A stretch of 19,430 nucleotides of DNA from Methylotenera_A sp036675645 (GTDB taxonomy: Bacteria > Pseudomonadota > Gammaproteobacteria > Burkholderiales > Methylophilaceae). Each line of letters starts with the position of its first letter. Positions within the stretch are counted from its first letter, which is position 1. The translations under genes and the position numbers were made by a program. The notes under the pieces were generated by a model. That model had not been told where the DNA came from. It searched no databases and was given only the letters and a program-made list of their open reading frames with translations. Positions 1-8,650 of the stretch are shown piece after piece. Location: NCBI GenBank assembly GCA_036675645.1, contig JAKFEP010000183.1:1-19430 (forward strand), written 5' to 3'.

Positions 1-263
1 AGCAGGCAAGTCGTCGTAATGACGCAGGTTTCGCCTGCTGCTACACGATATAACAAAATCTCGCGACCCGATGATGACATCTTATACACACGCGATTGTC
101 CGGCAAGCCGCATCACATAAGCACCACAGGTACCGCCTTCACGGTATCCTACAGTCCCAATCGGTGCTTCTACAATACGCGCCGATTTCGTTAGTATGTC
201 TCGTGCATTAGCTTCTAAAGCCAATAATGGCGGGAAACTCTGCAACCAAGCTAAATCCTCCAA
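1..263 (-). CDS. Crp/Fnr-family transcriptional regulator, N-terminal part (runs off left edge)
   Basis: The first 87 codons of a cyclic-nucleotide-binding-domain regulator are visible. The reading frame gives LEDLAWLQSFPPLLALEANA at the start, then a beta-roll region ending in GREILLYRVAAGETCVITTT, which is the typical Crp/Fnr signature (GRE-x-LYRV-x-GE-x-C). The DNA-binding helix-turn-helix lies beyond the window. The start is TTG at 263: no ATG or GTG occurs in frame back to an in-frame stop near 329, and GAGGAG lies about 6 bases upstream. Cysteines in the GGTCG and GETCV stretches and one further on are common in this subfamily; whether they sense redox is unknown. The effector and targets cannot be read from this fragment. 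It follows the aminopeptidase gene on the same strand after an 88-base gap with a weak hairpin, so it may have its own promoter. Confidence 0.82.
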   Translation of the reverse strand, partial: MEDLAWLQSFPPLLALEANARDILTKSARIVEAPIGTVGYREGGTCGAYVMRLAGQSRVYKMSSSGREILLYRVAAGETCVITTTCL

Positions 264-298
264 GCTACACTCCTCATTTATCGATTTATTATAGTCAT

Positions 299-328
299 TA
301 AAAAAGCTATTAACAGAGCAATTAGCTT
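299..328 (-). terminator. Weak intrinsic terminator after the aminopeptidase gene
   Basis: Read on the minus strand, AAGCTA (328-323) can pair with TAGCTT (309-304) across a 13-base loop, followed directly by a run of T. The stem is only 6 bp and A/T-rich, so termination would be inefficient. It sits just past the stop of the M17 aminopeptidase. Confidence 0.3.
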
Positions 329-351
329 ACAACCAGCCATGCCAGTGAACC

Positions 352-1839
352 TTAACTGTCAATTAAGCTTTTTACCATCTCCAACCCAAACCCAACACCA
401 AACCCATTTACATCAGACTGCACCGCCCCTAGCCCACCTTTGCGATTGGTGCTGGACAAATCTGCATGACACCAAGCCACTTCATTTTCAATGAATTTTC
501 CCATAAACCTTGTTGCATGCATATGGTCACCCCCGCCTTCTAATGTACATTGTTTAATGTCGGCAATATCGCTGTCTAAATCGCTATCCATGTCTTCTTC
601 ATATGGGAATGCGACAATACGCTCACCCGCTAAAGCACCTGCGCCTACGGCTTTGCAAGCTAGCTCTGGGCGATTTGCAATCACTCCGCTCATGCGGTCA
701 GTCACCGCCACCGCCATGCTTCCGGTGAGTGTCGCGTAATCTAAAATCACATCTGGCTTTTGCCTGCTTGCCAGCGTCAGCGTATCGGCCAGCACCATGC
801 GGCCTTCTGCATCGGTATGTACTATTTCAATGGTCATGCCATTTAATGCAGTGACCACGTCATTTTGTTTATAGGCTAAAGGCCCAATATGATTTTGTGC
901 GATTGCCAACCAACAACCCAACTTCACCTCCAGTTGCATTTGCGTGGCCGCCAGCAAGACGCCCAGCGCAACTGCACTACCGTTCATATCCTCGTGCATC
1001 CCTTGCATATATTTAGCAGGCTTTAGGTTATGACCACCAGTGTCAAAACAAATACCCTTACCCACTAAAGCAATATGTTTCTTAGCTGTCTTTTCTTTGA
1101 TTTTTTTGGGGAGGTATGTCAGGTGCACAATCGCCGCATCCATCGGTTCGCTACCCTGGCCCACTGCGTAGAATGCTCCCGCACCCATCTTTTTTAGGGC
1201 AGGCATATCAAACTCCTCCCAAGCCCACCCTTGTTCTTCAGCCAATTTTTTTACTTTATTACGATAAATAATCGGCGTTAATTCATTGGGTGGCAACATA
1301 GTTAGGCTGCGACACAGTGTGTTGCCCGCCACGCGCGCATTCACATCACTGTAATCATGATCAGCCTTGTGACCATAAATGCTGATAGTTTTTAACGGCT
1401 TAGCCTTATTGTCTTGCTTGGTTTTAGTGCCTTTGCGGCTAGGTAGCTCAGCTGCGTTTACTGTTACTACATAATATGCAGCACCAGCATTAACCTCGCG
1501 CTCTGCATCCTTACCAAACACGCAAATAGCTAAAGCTTCCGGTTTTTCTTCTAGCAAAGGCTTAGTGGCTTTACGCAACAATGTGTGTTTTTGAAAGACA
1601 CTGAGCTTTTCATCCAAAATCACGAAGCTCGCCAATCCGCCATTAGGCAATTCGCAACTCACCGGAGTTTTACTTAAGTCTTTAAACTCACTTTTGCTAC
1701 GCTTAAGTTTATTGGTGAGAGCCTCAGCAAAAGGATAGCTGTCTTTCTCTTTTTCACTTAACACAAAAAGAATGTGTTTTTCTGAAAATAACGACTTTTC
1801 GCTTCCCAATGATGTATTTTGTATTAATTTTACCGACAT
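352..1839 (-). CDS. Leucyl aminopeptidase family protein (peptidase M17)
   Basis: Cytosolic di-metal aminopeptidase that removes N-terminal residues from peptides. The 495-residue length fits the family (about 500). The N-terminal third (1-150) is a poorly conserved macro-like domain; the catalytic domain follows. The metal- and substrate-binding motifs are present: VGKGICFDTGG (K261, D266), NLKP (catalytic K273), HEDM (D284), and HTDAEGR (D343, E345, catalytic R347). Compared with Escherichia coli PepA the segment after D284 reads NGSA rather than GGAA, and the signature starts HTDAEGR rather than NTDAEGR, so this is a divergent member rather than a clear PepA orthologue; no symbol is given. 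The ATG start has AAGGG about 7 bases upstream and a promoter-like sequence further up. The gene is divergent from aceE with about 270 bases between them. Confidence 0.9.
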   Translation of the reverse strand: MSVKLIQNTSLGSEKSLFSEKHILFVLSEKEKDSYPFAEALTNKLKRSKSEFKDLSKTPVSCELPNGGLASFVILDEKLSVFQKHTLLRKATKPLLEEKPEALAICVFGKDAEREVNAGAAYYVVTVNAAELPSRKGTKTKQDNKAKPLKTISIYGHKADHDYSDVNARVAGNTLCRSLTMLPPNELTPIIYRNKVKKLAEEQGWAWEEFDMPALKKMGAGAFYAVGQGSEPMDAAIVHLTYLPKKIKEKTAKKHIALVGKGICFDTGGHNLKPAKYMQGMHEDMNGSAVALGVLLAATQMQLEVKLGCWLAIAQNHIGPLAYKQNDVVTALNGMTIEIVHTDAEGRMVLADTLTLASRQKPDVILDYATLTGSMAVAVTDRMSGVIANRPELACKAVGAGALAGERIVAFPYEEDMDSDLDSDIADIKQCTLEGGGDHMHATRFMGKFIENEVAWCHADLSSTNRKGGLGAVQSDVNGFGVGFGLEMVKSLIDS

Positions 1840-1855
1840 TTTTCAACCCTTAACT

Positions 1856-1885
1856 CTTATATAAAATCTAAGACAACGCTAGCAA
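1856..1885 (-). promoter_or_regulatory. Putative sigma70 promoter of the aminopeptidase gene
   Basis: On the minus strand TTGCTA (1885-1880) is followed after 16 bases by TATATA (1863-1858), or after 18 bases by TATAAG (1861-1856). The predicted transcript start falls shortly before the AAGGG ribosome binding site. Judged by eye only. Confidence 0.4.
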
Positions 1886-2033
1886 ATCCCTTGTTTTTTG
1901 TGACCATGCAGCCTATTTTAACTTGACCAAAATGCCTAAAAAAGCCACACTACTGCCTTTAAATAGCGGTTCTTAAATTGAACTTCCATATACACGTTTA
2001 GTTGCAGTGCCTAAAAACCACTAAAAAACCAAA

Positions 2034-2054
2034 GTATAACCAGTTAAATTATAC
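2034..2054. promoter_or_regulatory. Dyad GTATAA-N9-TTATAC in the aceE leader
   Basis: A perfect 6-bp inverted repeat (2034-2039 and 2049-2054) lies about 60 bases upstream of the aceE start in an AT-rich leader that also offers -10-like hexamers (TATAAC near 2035 and again near 2076). It could be an operator for a GntR- or TetR-type repressor, or simply AT-rich promoter sequence. It does not match the known PdhR operator. Confidence 0.25.
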
Positions 2055-2111
2055 GCGCAGCAAACGCACTGTAGTTATAACGCGCAATGACGCGACGGAG
2101 AAATCTCACGC

Positions 2112-4781
2112 ATGGCAATAAATCAACAAGCTGGCTTAACCGAAACAGACGCACAAGAGACGCAGGAGTGGCTTGATGCCCTACTGTCTGTGATTGAAAA
2201 CGAGGGCACAGAACGCGCCCACTTTTTACTTGAAGCGATGATTGATACTGCACGCCGCTCTGGCAGCAACCTGCCTTACAATGCAACCACTGCCTACCTG
2301 AACACCATCCCCACTCACTTGCAACAACGTTTGCCGGGCGACCCCGAGATGGAGCGTCGTGTACGCGCCCTAATCCGCTGGAATGCGATTATGACGGTGT
2401 TGCGTGCAAATGAAAAATCACCTGGTGTGGGTGGTCACATTGCCAGTTTTCAGTCCGCTGCTACCTTGTATGACACAGGCTTTAACTATTTCTTCCGTGC
2501 GCCAAACGAGAATTTTGGTGGGGACTGCATCTATTTTCAGGGGCACTCCTCACCAGGTGTGTACGCCCGCGCTTTCTTAGAAGGTCGCTTTACTGAAGAA
2601 CAAATGGACAACTTCCGTCAAGAAACAGGCGGCAAGGGGTTATCCAGTTATCCGCACCCGTGGTTAATGCCAGACTTCTGGCAGTTCCCAACCGTGTCTA
2701 TGGGCTTAGGCCCTTTGGCAGGGATATACCAAGCGCGCTTCTTGAAATATATGCATGACCGTGGGATTGCAGATACGAGCGATCGCAAAGTCTGGGTGTT
2801 CTGCGGCGATGGCGAAATGGATGAGCCGGAATCGCAAGGTGCGATTTCATTAGCCGCACGTGAAGGTCTAGACAACTTAATCTTTGTCATCAACTGTAAC
2901 TTACAACGTCTAGATGGCCCAGTGCGCGGCAATGGCAAAATTATTCAGGAGCTGGAATCTAACTTCCGCGGTGCGGGATGGAATGCCATTAAAGTAGTGT
3001 GGGGTTCGTATTGGGATCCGCTGCTGGCAATGGATAAAGATGGCTTGCTCAAAAAACGCATGGAAGAGTGCGTGGATGGCGAATACCAAAACTTTAAAGC
3101 AAAAGGCGGCGCTTACACGCGCGAACACTTCTTTGGTAAGTATCCAGAATTAAAAGAAATGGTAGCCGCGATGAGTGACCAAGACATTTGGCGCCTCAAC
3201 CGTGGTGGACATGACCCACATAAAGTCTATGCAGCCTACCATGCAGCAGTCAATCACAAAGGCCAGCCGACGGTGATTTTAGCCAAAACGGTAAAAGGCT
3301 ACGGCATGGGTGAAGCAGGCGAAGGCCAAAATATCACCCATCAGCAAAAAAGCATGGATATTGAATCACTGAAAAAATTCCGTGATCGTTTTGACTTGCC
3401 GTTAACTGATGAGCAAGTTGAAAACTTATCGTTCTACAAACCAGCCGATGACAGCCCGGAAATGAAGTATATGGCGGAGCGTCGTGATGCCATGGGCGGC
3501 TTTGTGCCACAGCGTCGTCGCAAAGGCAATGAACTTAAAGTGCCTGATTTAGCCGCTTTTGACAACATGCTCACCGCCACTGGCGAGCGTGAAATCTCGA
3601 CCACAATGGCATTTGTGCGTATTTTATCGACACTGGTGCGTGATAAGGAAATCGGCAAATACATCGTGCCGATTGTGCCAGATGAAGCACGTACTTTTGG
3701 CATGGAAGGCATGTTCCGTCAACTCGGCATTTACTCATCTGTTGGTCAGTTATACGAGCCAATGGATTCTGACCAAGTGATGTATTACAAAGAGTCAAAA
3801 ACAGGTCAGATTCTAGAAGAAGGTATTAACGAAGCCGGTTCGTTCGCAAGCTGGTTAGCCGCTGCAACTTCTTACAGCGTCACCGGCACGCAAATGATTC
3901 CGTTCTATATTTATTACTCAATGTTTGGCTTCCAGCGTATTGGTGATTTGGCTTGGATGGCAGGCGATAGTCGTGCACGTGGCTTCTTGCTGGGTGCAAC
4001 CGCAGGCAGAACCACACTCAATGGTGAAGGCTTACAGCACGAAGATGGTCACAGTCATTTGATGTCGGCCCTGATACCAAACTGCGTTTCTTACGACCCA
4101 ACTTTTTCTTATGAACTAGCCGTCATTATTCAAGAAGGTTTGCGTCGCATGGTGCAAAACCAAGAAGATGTGTATTACTACATCACCTTGATGAACGAGA
4201 ATTACACGCACCCAGCGATGCCAAAAGGCGCCGAAACCGGCATCCTTAAAGGTATGTACAACTTTAGCAAATCTAAAGCTAAAGGCGAAAAAGTGCAACT
4301 GATGGGCAGTGGCGTGATTTTGCGTGAAGTGATTGCGGCGGCGGAGTTACTGGAGAAAGATTGGGGCGTTGCAGCTGATGTGTGGAGCGCAACTAGCTTC
4401 ACTGAGTTGCGACGTGAAGGATTAGATTGCGAACGCTGGAATATGCTGAACCCGGAAAAACCGCAAAAAGTGAGCTACGTTGCGCAATGCTTAAAAGATG
4501 CGGCTGGCCCAGTGATTGCCTCGACTGACTACATGAAAAGCTTTGCCGAGCAAATTGCACGCTTTGTGCCGAATAATTTTGTGGCGCTAGGTACAGATGG
4601 CTATGGCCGCAGTGATTCGCGTGAGGCATTGCGCGACTTTTTTGAGGTGAATCGTTACTATGTAGTGGTTGCCGCACTAAAAGCGCTCTCCGATGAAGGA
4701 AAATTGCCCGCCGCTAAAGTGGCAGAAGCAGTTAAAAAATACAAGTTAAATGGCAATAAGCCTAACCCCGTCACGGTTTAA
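2112..4781 (+). CDS. aceE: Pyruvate dehydrogenase E1 component, homodimeric type
   Basis: Thiamine-diphosphate-dependent E1 that decarboxylates pyruvate and passes the acetyl group to the lipoyl arms of E2, feeding acetyl-CoA to biosynthesis and the TCA reactions. The 889-residue length matches the single-chain gammaproteobacterial/betaproteobacterial E1 (E. coli AceE is 887). The ThDP/Mg motif GDGEMDEPES (232-241) followed by NCN (261-263) is intact. Also visible are QGHSSPGVYARAFLEGR (about 143-159), the RLDGPVRGNGKIIQELE loop and the C-terminal transketolase-like domain. There is no lipoyl domain. The ATG start has GGAG upstream. The stop lies 15 bases before aceF, so the two are cotranscribed. 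Identification is by overall similarity to AceE and by context. Confidence 0.98.
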   Translation: MAINQQAGLTETDAQETQEWLDALLSVIENEGTERAHFLLEAMIDTARRSGSNLPYNATTAYLNTIPTHLQQRLPGDPEMERRVRALIRWNAIMTVLRANEKSPGVGGHIASFQSAATLYDTGFNYFFRAPNENFGGDCIYFQGHSSPGVYARAFLEGRFTEEQMDNFRQETGGKGLSSYPHPWLMPDFWQFPTVSMGLGPLAGIYQARFLKYMHDRGIADTSDRKVWVFCGDGEMDEPESQGAISLAAREGLDNLIFVINCNLQRLDGPVRGNGKIIQELESNFRGAGWNAIKVVWGSYWDPLLAMDKDGLLKKRMEECVDGEYQNFKAKGGAYTREHFFGKYPELKEMVAAMSDQDIWRLNRGGHDPHKVYAAYHAAVNHKGQPTVILAKTVKGYGMGEAGEGQNITHQQKSMDIESLKKFRDRFDLPLTDEQVENLSFYKPADDSPEMKYMAERRDAMGGFVPQRRRKGNELKVPDLAAFDNMLTATGEREISTTMAFVRILSTLVRDKEIGKYIVPIVPDEARTFGMEGMFRQLGIYSSVGQLYEPMDSDQVMYYKESKTGQILEEGINEAGSFASWLAAATSYSVTGTQMIPFYIYYSMFGFQRIGDLAWMAGDSRARGFLLGATAGRTTLNGEGLQHEDGHSHLMSALIPNCVSYDPTFSYELAVIIQEGLRRMVQNQEDVYYYITLMNENYTHPAMPKGAETGILKGMYNFSKSKAKGEKVQLMGSGVILREVIAAAELLEKDWGVAADVWSATSFTELRREGLDCERWNMLNPEKPQKVSYVAQCLKDAAGPVIASTDYMKSFAEQIARFVPNNFVALGTDGYGRSDSREALRDFFEVNRYYVVVAALKALSDEGKLPAAKVAEAVKKYKLNGNKPNPVTV

Positions 4782-4796
4782 TGAAGGTTTAACAAC

Positions 4797-6149
4797 ATGA
4801 GTTTACAAGAAGTTTTAGTGCCGGATATTGGCAATTTCGATTCAGTGGATGTCATCGAAATTTTGGTCAAAGCCGGCGACGTGATTGCTAAAGACGATTC
4901 GTTATTGACAGTTGAATCCGACAAAGCATCGATGGACATTCCTGCGCCTTTTGCCGGCACAGTGAAAGAAGTTAAAACCAAAGTGGGCGACAAAATCGCC
5001 CAAGGGCATTTAATTTTAACGCTAGAAGCTGCCGAGGCCAATGCGGCGTCGCCAGCAGACAATACACAAGCGGATTCCAGCCCTGCTGTTACAAAACCTG
5101 TAACAGAAGCGCCTAAAACTGAACAAACAATCCCAACACCAAGCCGTCCGGCACCAGAACCCGCTAAAAAAATCCAGCCTGCGCATCAGCCGTTGCCAGT
5201 TGGCGAAAGCATCGTAGTAAATGGCGGCAAAGCGTCACATGCCAGCCCAAGTGTGCGTAAGTTTGCACGTGAGTTAGGTGTCAATTTAGCCATGGTACAG
5301 GGCAGCGCCGCAAAAAACCGCATCACCCAAACCGACGTGCAAGCCTATGTGAAAAATGAGCTGGCCAAACCGCGCACTGAAAATATGGGCGCTGGCTTAG
5401 GCAGTTTGGCGACACTGCCAATGCCAGTGATTGATTTTAGCCAATTTGGCGAGATTGAAACCAAGCCGCTATCACGCATTAAAAAAATCTCTGGAGCCAA
5501 TTTACACCGCAATTGGGTGACTGCGCCGCACGTCACGCAGTTTGACGAAGCTGATATTACTGACCTGGAAGATTTTAGAAAATCCATGATGGCGGACGCG
5601 GAAAAACGTGGTGTGAAACTGACCATGCTGGCGTTTTTAATCAAGGCTTCTGTCAATGCTTTAAAAGCGTATCCAAATTTTAACTCTTCGCTTTCACCCG
5701 ATGGTGATAGCTTGATACTTAAAAACTATTACAACATCGGCTTTGCCTGTGACACGCCGGATGGCTTAGTTGTACCTGTGGTAAAAGATGTACAAAGTAA
5801 AGACGTGCTGGATATCGCGCGTGACCTGATGGAACTTTCGACCAAGGCGCGTGAACGCAAACTTAAAATTGAAGAAATGCAAGGCGGCTGCTTTACCATT
5901 TCCAGCTTGGGTGGCATTGGCGGCACCATGTTCACGCCGATTATCAACTGCCCTGAAGTGGCGATTCTTGGCGTGTCCCGCTCTAGCATGCAGCCTGTTT
6001 ACGACGCAAAAACCAAAAGCTTTGAACCACGCCTAATTTTGCCACTTTCCCTGTCTTACGACCATCGCGTTGTTGATGGTGCCGATGGTGCACGTTTTAC
6101 CAGCCACATGCGCATGATGCTGTCTGATGTGCGCCGCTTATTACTTTAG
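4797..6149 (+). CDS. aceF: Dihydrolipoamide acetyltransferase, pyruvate dehydrogenase E2 component
   Basis: E2 core enzyme that moves the acetyl group from lipoyl-lysine to CoA and scaffolds the complex. Domain order in 450 residues: one lipoyl domain (1-77, lipoyl K43 in ESDKASM), an Ala/Pro-rich linker (78-145), a peripheral-subunit-binding domain (about 147-188, HASPSVRKFARELG), a second linker, and the catalytic domain (about 222-450) ending with SYDHRVVDGADGARF, which holds the catalytic H423 and D427. Many proteobacterial AceF proteins have two or three lipoyl domains; this one has one, and a near twin sits on LpdA. A 13-bp inverted repeat lies 47 bases downstream. The E3 gene is not next door but about 2.5 kb further on. 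Confidence 0.97.
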   Translation: MSLQEVLVPDIGNFDSVDVIEILVKAGDVIAKDDSLLTVESDKASMDIPAPFAGTVKEVKTKVGDKIAQGHLILTLEAAEANAASPADNTQADSSPAVTKPVTEAPKTEQTIPTPSRPAPEPAKKIQPAHQPLPVGESIVVNGGKASHASPSVRKFARELGVNLAMVQGSAAKNRITQTDVQAYVKNELAKPRTENMGAGLGSLATLPMPVIDFSQFGEIETKPLSRIKKISGANLHRNWVTAPHVTQFDEADITDLEDFRKSMMADAEKRGVKLTMLAFLIKASVNALKAYPNFNSSLSPDGDSLILKNYYNIGFACDTPDGLVVPVVKDVQSKDVLDIARDLMELSTKARERKLKIEEMQGGCFTISSLGGIGGTMFTPIINCPEVAILGVSRSSMQPVYDAKTKSFEPRLILPLSLSYDHRVVDGADGARFTSHMRMMLSDVRRLLL

Positions 6150-6195
6150 TCAACGCGCAATTCACGCACTTCTTTAGTGCACAATTCGTCAAAAT

Positions 6196-6232
6196 TACCC
6201 ATTAACCTATAGATTTAGCAGGTTAATGGGTA
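6196..6232 (+). terminator. Inverted repeat after aceF, probable end of the aceEF operon
   Basis: A perfect 13-bp stem (6196-6208 with 6220-6232, core CCCATTAACCT / AGGTTAATGGG) with an 11-base loop. It lacks a clear T-run after the stem, so it may be a weak terminator, an RNA-stabilising hairpin, or a protein-binding dyad rather than a classical Rho-independent terminator. Confidence 0.45.
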
Positions 6233-6269
6233 TTAAATCCCCTAAAAGTACACCTAATTCAGCTTTTTC

Positions 6270-6346
6270 AAGTTGGTATAACATTTGCTAGTTATTAAAT
6301 ACATGTATCTAAACTTATATGTAAGTTGGCGTACATAACATTTGCT
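6270..6346 (+). repeat. Imperfect direct repeat in the protease upstream region
   Basis: The element AAGTTGG-(spacer)-ATAACATTTGCT occurs twice, at 6270-6289 (spacer T) and 6323-6346 (spacer CGTAC), about 53 bases apart and 40-115 bases upstream of the protease start. The shared ATAACATTTGCT block is identical. It could be a pair of regulator sites or a small duplication of promoter sequence. Confidence 0.5.
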
Positions 6347-6384
6347 TGAGTGAGGTTAGACTTAACTGACAACTGGGGATTATC

Positions 6385-7410
6385 ATGACAAGGCTTGTTC
6401 CTGCATTATTAAGTTCCACTTTATTGTACTTTGTCTTCGCAACATCCAGCATGGCCGCACCGACCGACGAAATCGTGCAAAAAATCAGTGCGCATGTTGT
6501 CAAAGTCCAGGTAAGCCTTGAAAATGGCGGCTACGGGTTAGGTTCAGGGGTTGTAGTTGCCAAAGACCAGGTAGTCACCAATTGCCATGTCATTGCAGGC
6601 GCGGTTTCGGTCAGTGTTAACCGCAATGGTGAAAACTATAAAGCAAGTGCGCTCAAACCAGATTGGCACCATGATTTATGCATATTGACCGTGACCAACC
6701 TTAACGCACCCATTGCGCCTATAGGCTCAAGCGAAAAACTGAAGTACGAGCAACCTGTTTATACCGTTGGTTTCGCAACCTCCTCTCCTCGTCCCAATGG
6801 CATCTACGGCTTTGTAAAAGGCTTATACCCAATGGACGATAGCGTTGTGATTAGAGCCAGCAATGCGTTTAGGATGGGTGACAGCGGTGGCGGCATGTTT
6901 GATGACACAGGGAATTTAGTCGGAATCGTTACCGTTAAAAGCCCAGGCCATAATGCGTTTTACTACAATATGCCGGTGGAATGGGTGCAAGCTTTGATAA
7001 ACCAGCCCGAACAGCCAATTGTCGGTAAAAGTGAATTGCCGTTTTGGGCAGAGTCGCACGAAAAATGGCCATTTTTCATGAAAGTTGTGCAGCCACTTAA
7101 AATGGAAGATTGGGCCACATTAGAGGCAATCGCTACTGATTGGGCGGAAAAGGAACCGCACAGCATGGAAGCAGTCTTTTACCGCGCAGTTGCTGAATTT
7201 AGCTTAAAAAATACGGCTTATGCTGAGCTACATTTAAATCAAGTGGTGGCTAGCAATAGTAACCATAGTAGCGCGCTGTATTATTTAGGCATCATCGCAG
7301 AACAAAACGGCAAACATCTCGAAGCCCTAAATTTATTGGCGGCGCTAGATATACTTGATGTCAATGTAGCAAACAACCTAAAACTCGCGATGGGTCTGAC
7401 AACAGACTAG
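6385..7410 (+). CDS. Secreted trypsin-like serine protease with C-terminal TPR-like region
   Basis: Predicted exported S1-family protease of 341 residues. An N-terminal signal peptide (about 1-24, hydrophobic core followed by SMA-AP) points to the periplasm. The protease domain (about 28-215) shows the full catalytic triad: H68 in TNCHV, D97 in HHDLCIL and S167 in GDSGGG, arranged as in DegP-type trypsin-like proteins. There is no PDZ domain. Instead residues about 240-335 form helical repeats resembling TPRs (EAVFYRAVAEFSLKNTAYAE, then ALYYLGIIAEQNGKHLEAL), likely for protein contacts. The start has GGGGA about 7 bases upstream. It stands alone between aceF and a convergent radical SAM gene, so its target is unknown; a link to pyruvate dehydrogenase is not implied by an exported enzyme. 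Confidence 0.85.
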   Translation: MTRLVPALLSSTLLYFVFATSSMAAPTDEIVQKISAHVVKVQVSLENGGYGLGSGVVVAKDQVVTNCHVIAGAVSVSVNRNGENYKASALKPDWHHDLCILTVTNLNAPIAPIGSSEKLKYEQPVYTVGFATSSPRPNGIYGFVKGLYPMDDSVVIRASNAFRMGDSGGGMFDDTGNLVGIVTVKSPGHNAFYYNMPVEWVQALINQPEQPIVGKSELPFWAESHEKWPFFMKVVQPLKMEDWATLEAIATDWAEKEPHSMEAVFYRAVAEFSLKNTAYAELHLNQVVASNSNHSSALYYLGIIAEQNGKHLEALNLLAALDILDVNVANNLKLAMGLTTD

Positions 7411-7446
7411 CGTCATTTTTATTACTGAACCAAAAAACACCAATTA

Positions 7447-8544
7447 CTAAAACAATGTCATTTGTCCCTGCGAGTTAGCTGCACGCCAACTTTCAGGCAC
7501 TCGAAAAAGTTGGGTGTTTAATTGTAAACGTTCGCTATTCATATCCAGCCGCTTTAACGCAAGCTTGAAACGATTAGCAAGCAAATCGGCAAACAGCCCT
7601 TCGCCGCGCATACGCTTGCCAAATTCAGATACATAGGTTTTTCCGCCCCGACTATGCTTGACCAAACTCATCACATGCTGCGCCTTAAGCGGAAAATATT
7701 GCTGTAGCCAATCTTGAAATAAATCTGTCAGCTCTAAAGGTAAACGCAAAAATACATAGCCAGCTCTGCGTGCCCCAGCAGCGTAAGCGCTTTCTAATAT
7801 CCGCTCCATATCATGATCAGTTAATGCCGGAATAACTGGCGCAACCATCACGCCGGCAGGAATGCCCGCTTCGCTTAATCGCCGTATCGTTTCCAATCTT
7901 CTTTCAGGCGCAGCGGCTCGCGGTTCAGACCTGCGGGAAATTTGGCGATCCAAGGTTGTAATAGTAAGTGAAATACTCACCAAGCTTTTAGAGGCCATCG
8001 GCGCAATGAGGTCAATATCTCTTTCCACCAATGCTGATTTGGTGACTAAAGTGAAAGGATGATTCGCCTCTGCCAGCACCTCTATCAATTGGCGTGTAAG
8101 CTGATACTCCCGTTCAATTGGCTGGTAAGCATCGGTATTCATTCCTAGCGCAATCGGCTTACATTGGTAATTAGGCTTTGCAAGCTCTTTTTTTAGTATT
8201 GCTGGTGCATCTGGCTTCATCAGCAATCGCGATTCAAAATCCAAACCCGGTGATAAGCCTAAATATGCATGGGTTGGACGCGCATAACAATAAATGCAAC
8301 CATGTTCACAACCGCGATAAGGGTTGATGGTACGGTCAAACGGTATATCGGGGGAATTGATATAGTTGATCACACTTTTAGTGGCATCTATACTTACCTC
8401 TGTACGTAGCGGAGGCGCTTCCTCATCCAAGCTGCCCCAACCATCATCCATCGCTTCATGTGTATGTGGCTCAAATCGGCCCACACGATTGCTAGCAGCG
8501 CCACGCCCTTTGTAGATTAAAGGGCGATAAAACGAATCTTCCAT
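7447..8544 (-). CDS. PA0069 family radical SAM protein
   Basis: Radical S-adenosylmethionine protein related to SplB-like enzymes, 365 residues. The cluster-binding motif is CEHGCIYC (C79, C83, C86), i.e. C-x3-C-x2-C, preceded by the characteristic N-terminus with YKGRGAASNRVGRFEP. Further conserved stretches are TDAYQPIE and PVIPALTD. The substrate of this family is not established. The start is taken at ATG 8544 because it has AGAGGAT about 10 bases upstream and gives the family's normal N-terminus; the frame is open to an ATG at 8634, but that adds 30 residues not typical of the family and runs across the divergent lpdA promoter region. It converges on the protease gene with 36 bases between. 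Confidence 0.88.
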   Translation of the reverse strand: MEDSFYRPLIYKGRGAASNRVGRFEPHTHEAMDDGWGSLDEEAPPLRTEVSIDATKSVINYINSPDIPFDRTINPYRGCEHGCIYCYARPTHAYLGLSPGLDFESRLLMKPDAPAILKKELAKPNYQCKPIALGMNTDAYQPIEREYQLTRQLIEVLAEANHPFTLVTKSALVERDIDLIAPMASKSLVSISLTITTLDRQISRRSEPRAAAPERRLETIRRLSEAGIPAGVMVAPVIPALTDHDMERILESAYAAGARRAGYVFLRLPLELTDLFQDWLQQYFPLKAQHVMSLVKHSRGGKTYVSEFGKRMRGEGLFADLLANRFKLALKRLDMNSERLQLNTQLFRVPESWRAANSQGQMTLF

Positions 8545-8610
8545 GATGATTTTATCCTCTAGAAAACAGATATAAGTAGCATGAGCCAAGCCTGAGAGTA
8601 AGCGATTTAA

Positions 8611-8619
8611 TGCTAAAAT
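8611..8619 (+). promoter_or_regulatory. Putative extended -10 promoter of lpdA
   Basis: TGCTAAAAT is an extended -10 element; no good -35 is visible 17 bases upstream. Transcription would begin near 8626, about 25 bases before the lpdA ATG at 8651. This fits the chosen start and argues against an ATG at 8633. Confidence 0.35.
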
Positions 8620-8650
8620 ACACCTAGTTATCATGATTATAAAGGTTCAC

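Noticed and set aside
1840..2111. tRNA or small RNA gene in the aminopeptidase-aceE gap
   Set aside because: No cloverleaf or T-loop motif is visible. The region reads as AT-rich divergent promoter sequence.
8545..8634. N-terminal extension of the radical SAM protein to ATG 8634
   Set aside because: The added 30 residues are not typical of the family, and ATG 8544 has a better ribosome binding site and leaves room for divergent promoters.
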